Made by a program: the position numbers and the translations under genes
Part shown: one piece after another, positions 15,571 to 18,482 of the stretch
Layout of the letters: the number at the start of each line of letters is the position of its first letter
How positions within the stretch are numbered: the stretch's first letter is position 1
Assembly (NCBI GenBank): GCA_949123685.1
Contig: CASBHZ010000058.1
Coordinates: 1-18,482 of the forward strand
Origin: an uncultured Bacteroidales bacterium
Lineage (GTDB): Bacteria > Bacteroidota > Bacteroidia > Bacteroidales > Muribaculaceae
DNA: 18,482 nt
Direction: 5' to 3'
The notes under the pieces: model-generated
Told to the model about the DNA's origin: nothing
The model's input: the letters and a program-made list of their open reading frames with translations, nothing else
Databases searched by the model: none

Positions 15571-15659
15571 TGGGTTTTTGGTTTTCGGTTTTCGGTTTTC
15601 GGTTTTCAGATATGCGAGAGGCAAACAACTGAAAACTGAAAACCGAAAACTGAAAACTC
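15571..15659. repeat. Inverted arrays of 7-bp units between pyrF and pyrE
   Basis: The left arm (15571-15609) is four tandem copies of GGTTTTC-type heptamers. The right arm (15629-15659) is four GAAAACY heptamers in the opposite sense. They are separated by 19 bases and can form a stem of about 30 bp. In the pyr transcript the stem has A-C mismatches where the arms differ; an RNA from the other strand would have G-U pairs there. The left arm ends 4 bases from the pyrE start codon. Confidence 0.85.
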
Positions 15660-15667
15660 ATAAAAAA

Positions 15668-16369
15668 TTAACAAAATTCGGCTACACAGCGGCGGTAAGC
15701 TGCAACGGGGTCGGGGGCTGCCGTGATAGGTCTGCCGACAACTATGAAGTCTGAACCTATCTCTCGTGCACGCGCCGGTGTGGTGATGCGTTTCTGGTCG
15801 TCTGCAGCTGAATCTGCAAACCTTATTCCGGGGGTGACTGCGAGAAATTCTTTACCGCATCTCTCTTTCACCAAAGCTGCTTCAAGCGGGGAGCACACCA
15901 CGCCGTCAAGCCCCGCCTCTTTTGCGTTGGCGGCATATTTTGCGATGGTGTCGTTAATGCTCGCGTTGATAAGGAGCTGATTCTGCATGGCTTCTTCCGA
16001 TGTGCTGGTGAGCTGTGTCACGGCAATCAGCAATGGTCTGGTGCCATCTGGACGGGTCAACCCTTCAAGGGCTGCATGCATCATCTCCACAGTGCCCGAT
16101 GCATGAACGTTGGTCATGTCTACATCAAGTTCCGACAGGACGCGCATAGCTTTCTTGACGGTGTTGGGTATGTCGTGGAGCTTGAGGTCAAGGAATATTT
16201 TGTGGCCCCTGCGCTTGATCTCTTTTACGATTTCGTTGCCGGCACCGTAATAAAGTTCCATGCCTATCTTGAGGAAAGGCTTACGGCTTTCGCCATTGAA
16301 TTTATCAAGAAAAGCGAGTGTTTCCTCCGCGTTGGGGAAGTCGCAAGCGATGATAACGTCTTTGTTCAT
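15668..16369 (-). CDS. pyrF: Orotidine 5'-phosphate decarboxylase
   Basis: 233 residues, the short monofunctional form typical of class I enzymes. It removes CO2 from OMP to give UMP. The start of the barrel, [12 protein letters not shown] (Asp10), substrate lysine [10 protein letters not shown] (Lys34), the catalytic [10 protein letters not shown] (Asp61-x-Lys63-x-x-Asp66), and the phosphate-binding end (VTPGIRF, then [17 protein letters not shown]) are all intact. Start at 16369 ([10 protein letters not shown]) fits the family N-terminus. It follows pyrD by 34 bp and precedes pyrE by 101 bp, the gap that holds the heptamer hairpin. Confidence 0.96.
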   Translation of the reverse strand: MNKDVIIACDFPNAEETLAFLDKFNGESRKPFLKIGMELYYGAGNEIVKEIKRRGHKIFLDLKLHDIPNTVKKAMRVLSELDVDMTNVHASGTVEMMHAALEGLTRPDGTRPLLIAVTQLTSTSEEAMQNQLLINASINDTIAKYAANAKEAGLDGVVCSPLEAALVKERCGKEFLAVTPGIRFADSAADDQKRITTPARAREIGSDFIVVGRPITAAPDPVAAYRRCVAEFC

Positions 16370-16403
16370 TTTTATTATGTGATTTATTGGGAGTTAACAG
16401 AGA

Positions 16404-17339
16404 TTATCGTGTCGTGTGTGTCGCACCTATGATGGAGTGCAAAGTGTCGATATGCAGAGAGTCCATCAGTGAAGGAAGTCCCTCTATAATCTCTTTGCAT
16501 GCAAATGGATTCGGGAGGTTGGCTGTCCCTACTTCCACGGCGGTGGCTCCAGCCATCATCATTTCCAATACGTCGGACGGTGTGGATATTCCTCCGCATC
16601 CTATCACCGGTATCTTGACGGCACCGGCAACTTGATATACCATCCTCAGAGCTACCGGGAAGACGGCAGGACCTGAAAAGCCACCCATGGTGTTTGCAAC
16701 CACGGGACGTCTGTTGCGAAGGTTGATGCGCATGCCTAAAAGCGTGTTGATAAGGCATAACCCGTCAGCTCCGGCATCCTCTGCTGCTTTGGCTATTGAT
16801 ACAATATCAGTAACATTGGGTGAAAGTTTCACAACAAGAGGCTTAGTGATAACTTTTTTCACCTCTTTTACCACTTCAGCCACAGATTCGGCGCTCGTGC
16901 CGAAAGCCATGCCACCGCCATGCACGTTTGGGCAGCTGACGTTGAGTTCTATTATCTCAACTTGCTCCTCGGGGTCTATCAGACGGCAACATTCGCGATA
17001 TTCATCGATGGAAAAGCCGCTGATATTAGCAACTATAGGATTGTGGAAAACGCTCCGCATACGTGGCAACTCCTCGGAAATAACCTTATGTATTCCAGGG
17101 TTCTGCAATCCTACAGAGTTGATCATGCCTGAAGCGCATTCGGCAGTGCGGGGAAGGGGATTGCCGTATCTGGGATGCAGGGTAGTGCCCTTGAAAGATA
17201 TGGCACCAAGAATGTCAAGATCATAGAAGTCTGCCATGCCGTAGCCATAGCCGAAGCAACCGCTCGCCGGAATCACCGGATTCTTGAGTTTCACTCCACA
17301 CAGTTCGACTTCAAGTCTGTTCGTATTGTCAATGTTCAT
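16404..17339 (-). CDS. pyrD: Dihydroorotate dehydrogenase, catalytic subunit (class 1B)
   Basis: 311 residues from the start at 17339. It oxidises dihydroorotate to orotate with FMN in the cytoplasm. Motifs: LKNPVIPASGCFGYG, the substrate-contacting NSVGLQNPG, the active-site base Cys136 in ELNVSCPNVHGGGMAFG, the FMN lysine in PLVVKLSPNVTD, and the phosphate-binding GCGGISTPSDVLEMMMAGA. A cysteine base and adjacent pyrK define class 1B, which passes electrons to NAD+. The open frame extends upstream to 17519, but that extension lies inside pyrK and is out of family. The MNIDNTNRLEVELCGVKL start, 13 bp after the pyrK stop and behind an AAAGGA site, is the right one. Confidence 0.96.
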   Translation of the reverse strand: MNIDNTNRLEVELCGVKLKNPVIPASGCFGYGYGMADFYDLDILGAISFKGTTLHPRYGNPLPRTAECASGMINSVGLQNPGIHKVISEELPRMRSVFHNPIVANISGFSIDEYRECCRLIDPEEQVEIIELNVSCPNVHGGGMAFGTSAESVAEVVKEVKKVITKPLVVKLSPNVTDIVSIAKAAEDAGADGLCLINTLLGMRINLRNRRPVVANTMGGFSGPAVFPVALRMVYQVAGAVKIPVIGCGGISTPSDVLEMMMAGATAVEVGTANLPNPFACKEIIEGLPSLMDSLHIDTLHSIIGATHTTR

Positions 17340-17352
17340 TATTCCTTTCAAA
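17340..17352 (-). promoter_or_regulatory. Ribosome-binding site of pyrD
   Basis: The 13 bases between pyrK and pyrD read, on the minus strand, TTTGAAAGGAATA followed by ATG. AAAGGA (17348-17343) is a Shine-Dalgarno-like site, uncommon in this window, with a short 3-base spacing. It supports the internal start at 17339 over the longer upstream frame. Confidence 0.5.
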
Positions 17353-18114
17353 TTATTTCCAGATGAGTTCCTCTTTTGTGAATACCGGACCATCCTTGCA
17401 GATGCGTTTGGCTCCGTTGCGGGTTTCAAGTGAGCAGCACATGCAGATTCCGAAACCGCAGGCCATGCGTTCGTCAAGCGACAGCTGACCGTCAATAGGC
17501 AGTTCGTTGCAAAGAGCACGCATCATCGGGAGGGGACCGCAGGCATAAAAATAATCATAGGTCATGTCTTCGCCACGCAAAGCATCGGTGACGAATCCTT
17601 TTATTCCCTGAGTTCCGTCTGCCGTAGTGACGATGGTATTGAAGTTCATTGCTTTGAACTCTTTTTCCAACACTACGTCGGCTGCCGTGTTGAACCCAAG
17701 AACGATTGTCGGTTCTGTTCCCGAACGGCGCAATGTCACAGCCAAGTTCAATAGGGGTGCGACACCTATGCCTCCTCCGATCAATACAGGATTGTTGCAT
17801 TTGACATCCGTGTTGAATCCGTTGCCGAGGCCTGTTAAGATGTCAAGGCTTTCACCGGTTTTCATTTCCGACATTCTTGCCGTGCCTTCTCCCACTACGT
17901 CATAGAGCAGTGTCAGAGTGTCATTGTCGTAGTCACACACGGAAATGGGTCGGCGTAAAAACTTGCCGTCTATTGCAAGGTTGGCGAATTGTCCCGGAGT
18001 GTCGAAATCCGAGGTGTCTCCTTTAAGTATCATTCTCCATGTCTTCTGTGCCACACGCTCATTGGAGACGATAGAGAAAAATTTATTTTTATATCTGTTG
18101 GTCATCATTTTCAT
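17353..18114 (-). CDS. pyrK: Dihydroorotate dehydrogenase electron-transfer subunit
   Basis: 253 residues from the start at 18114. It carries FAD and a 2Fe-2S cluster and passes electrons from PyrD to NAD+. The FAD-binding barrel has FLRRPISVCDYD (RPxS motif) and LLYDVVGEGTARM. The NAD-binding domain has VLIGGGIGVAPLLNLA and YFYACGPLPMMRAL. The cluster is bound by four cysteines, C-x4-C-x2-C-x11-C, in DERMACGFGICMCC and the closing CKDGPVF. Possible starts are at 18138, 18114 and 18105. I chose 18114 (MKMMTNRYKN), since the family begins shortly before the first strand; 18105 is almost as likely. It overlaps the end of pyrC by 26 bp and is followed by pyrD after 13 bp, the usual tight pyrK-pyrD pairing. 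Confidence 0.93.
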   Translation of the reverse strand: MKMMTNRYKNKFFSIVSNERVAQKTWRMILKGDTSDFDTPGQFANLAIDGKFLRRPISVCDYDNDTLTLLYDVVGEGTARMSEMKTGESLDILTGLGNGFNTDVKCNNPVLIGGGIGVAPLLNLAVTLRRSGTEPTIVLGFNTAADVVLEKEFKAMNFNTIVTTADGTQGIKGFVTDALRGEDMTYDYFYACGPLPMMRALCNELPIDGQLSLDERMACGFGICMCCSLETRNGAKRICKDGPVFTKEELIWK

Positions 18115-18394
18115 TATATATGATTTCACCATTGGCAATTGTCATCAAGACTTTTCCCGTCAGTTGTGTTCCCTGGAAAGGGGTGCTCCTGCCTTTGCTC
18201 AGGAATTTCTCCGGTTCAACCATCCATTCCCTATTGAAATCGACCAAAGCTATGTCGGCACGGTTGTCGGGAGCCATGCCTCCGGAAATGCCGAATACGC
18301 GACGAGGAGCGAGTGCCATAATCTCGAGCATGCGGTCGAAAGATATATGCCCGGTTTTTACCATATATGTATAGACCGCAGCGAGTGATGTTTC
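18089..18394 (-). CDS. pyrC: Dihydroorotase, C-terminal part (cut by contig end)
   Basis: About 101 residues of true coding sequence, from ETSLAAVYTYMVKTGHISFD to the stop at 18089-18091. The segments GHIS-x-x-R-x-x-E, APRRVFGISGGMAPDNRADIALVDF, FLSKGRSTPFQGTQLTGKVLMTIANGEI are the typical C-terminal end of class I dihydroorotases, which cyclise carbamoyl aspartate to dihydroorotate. The zinc-binding N-terminal part is outside the window. The frame seems to continue to a Met at 18463, but everything beyond 18394 is sequencing adapter, so that start is false. It is the first pyr gene visible and runs into pyrK with a 26-bp overlap. Confidence 0.9.
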   Translation of the reverse strand, partial: ETSLAAVYTYMVKTGHISFDRMLEIMALAPRRVFGISGGMAPDNRADIALVDFNREWMVEPEKFLSKGRSTPFQGTQLTGKVLMTIANGEIIYNENDDQQI

Positions 18395-18482
18395 AGATCG
18401 GAAGAGCGTCGTGTAGGGAAAGAGTGAGGCCCCTTGTGTAGATCTCGGTGGCCGCCGTCTCACTAAAAAAAAACAATGTGCA
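18395..18482. other. Illumina adapter and P5 contamination at the contig end
   Basis: Bases 18395-18426 match the Illumina TruSeq universal adapter (it opens AGATCGGAAGAGCGTCGTGT) with no difference. An index-like block follows (18427-18435). Next come 29 bases (18436-18464) matching the complement of the P5 flow-cell oligo with three mismatches, then a run of nine A and nine leftover bases. This is read-through past the insert, not genomic DNA. Its translation gives the well-known artefact peptide RRPPRST...SLFPYTTLFRS. Confidence 0.97.

Noticed and set aside
15571..15659. Heptamer arrays considered as a CRISPR array
   Set aside because: Units are 7 bp, directly adjacent and inverted, with no unique spacers and no cas genes nearby.
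16687..17226. 179-codon plus-strand open frame opposite pyrD
   Set aside because: Antisense shadow of the intact pyrD gene; low-complexity Ser/Thr-rich translation.
17340..17519. Longer start of pyrD at 17519
   Set aside because: The extra 60 residues overlap the conserved iron-sulfur end of pyrK and are foreign to the family. A ribosome-binding site supports 17339.
18395..18463. N-terminal extension of the dihydroorotase frame beginning MRRRPPRST
   Set aside because: It is the translation of Illumina adapter and P5 sequence, not a gene part.

Overview
The window looks like a piece of a Bacteroidales genome. Evidence for this is a SusC/SusD-type glycan-uptake locus, lipoprotein signal peptides, a secreted protein with a type IX secretion (T9SS)-like C-terminal tail, and two promoters matching the Bacteroidetes primary-sigma consensus (-33 TTTG, 19-bp spacer, -7 TAnnTTTG). 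The style is closest to Muribaculaceae or Prevotellaceae, but that family placement is inference. Every confident gene is on the minus strand, so transcription runs from right to left. I saw no tRNA, rRNA, CRISPR array or insertion sequence.

Right part (about 13.7-18.4 kb): a pyrimidine biosynthesis operon in the order pyrC (3' part only), pyrK, pyrD, pyrF, pyrE, pyrB. Together with carbamoyl phosphate synthesis these cover the steps to UMP. The dihydroorotate dehydrogenase is the two-subunit PyrD/PyrK (class 1B) type. PyrB carries a C-terminal Cys4 zinc module like the end of the regulatory subunit PyrI, without PyrI's effector-binding domain. Two intergenic gaps hold unusual inverted arrays of 7-bp units. 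The last 88 bases (18395-18482) are Illumina adapter and P5 sequence, not genome, so the contig ends inside pyrC.

Middle (12.2-13.65 kb): a single gene for a divergent GpsA-like dehydrogenase with its own promoter and a 34-bp perfect-stem terminator.

Left-centre (2.59-12.13 kb): a polysaccharide utilisation locus (PUL). The order is ECF sigma factor, FecR anti-sigma factor, SusC-like TonB-dependent transporter with an N-terminal STN signalling domain, SusD-like lipoprotein, SusE/F-like lipoprotein, and a lipoprotein resembling a DUF4832-type glycoside hydrolase. A strong hairpin closes the unit. The STN domain, FecR and sigma factor make a self-contained surface-to-gene circuit: glycan binding at SusC would release the sigma factor to induce the locus. 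The substrate cannot be read from the sequence.

Left end (0.16-2.5 kb): a separately promoted gene for a 703-residue secreted protein of about seven beta-rich modules plus a sorting tail. Its roughly 185-nt leader contains two overlapping perfect palindromes and a third hairpin. The first 68 bases may be the end of a convergent gene.
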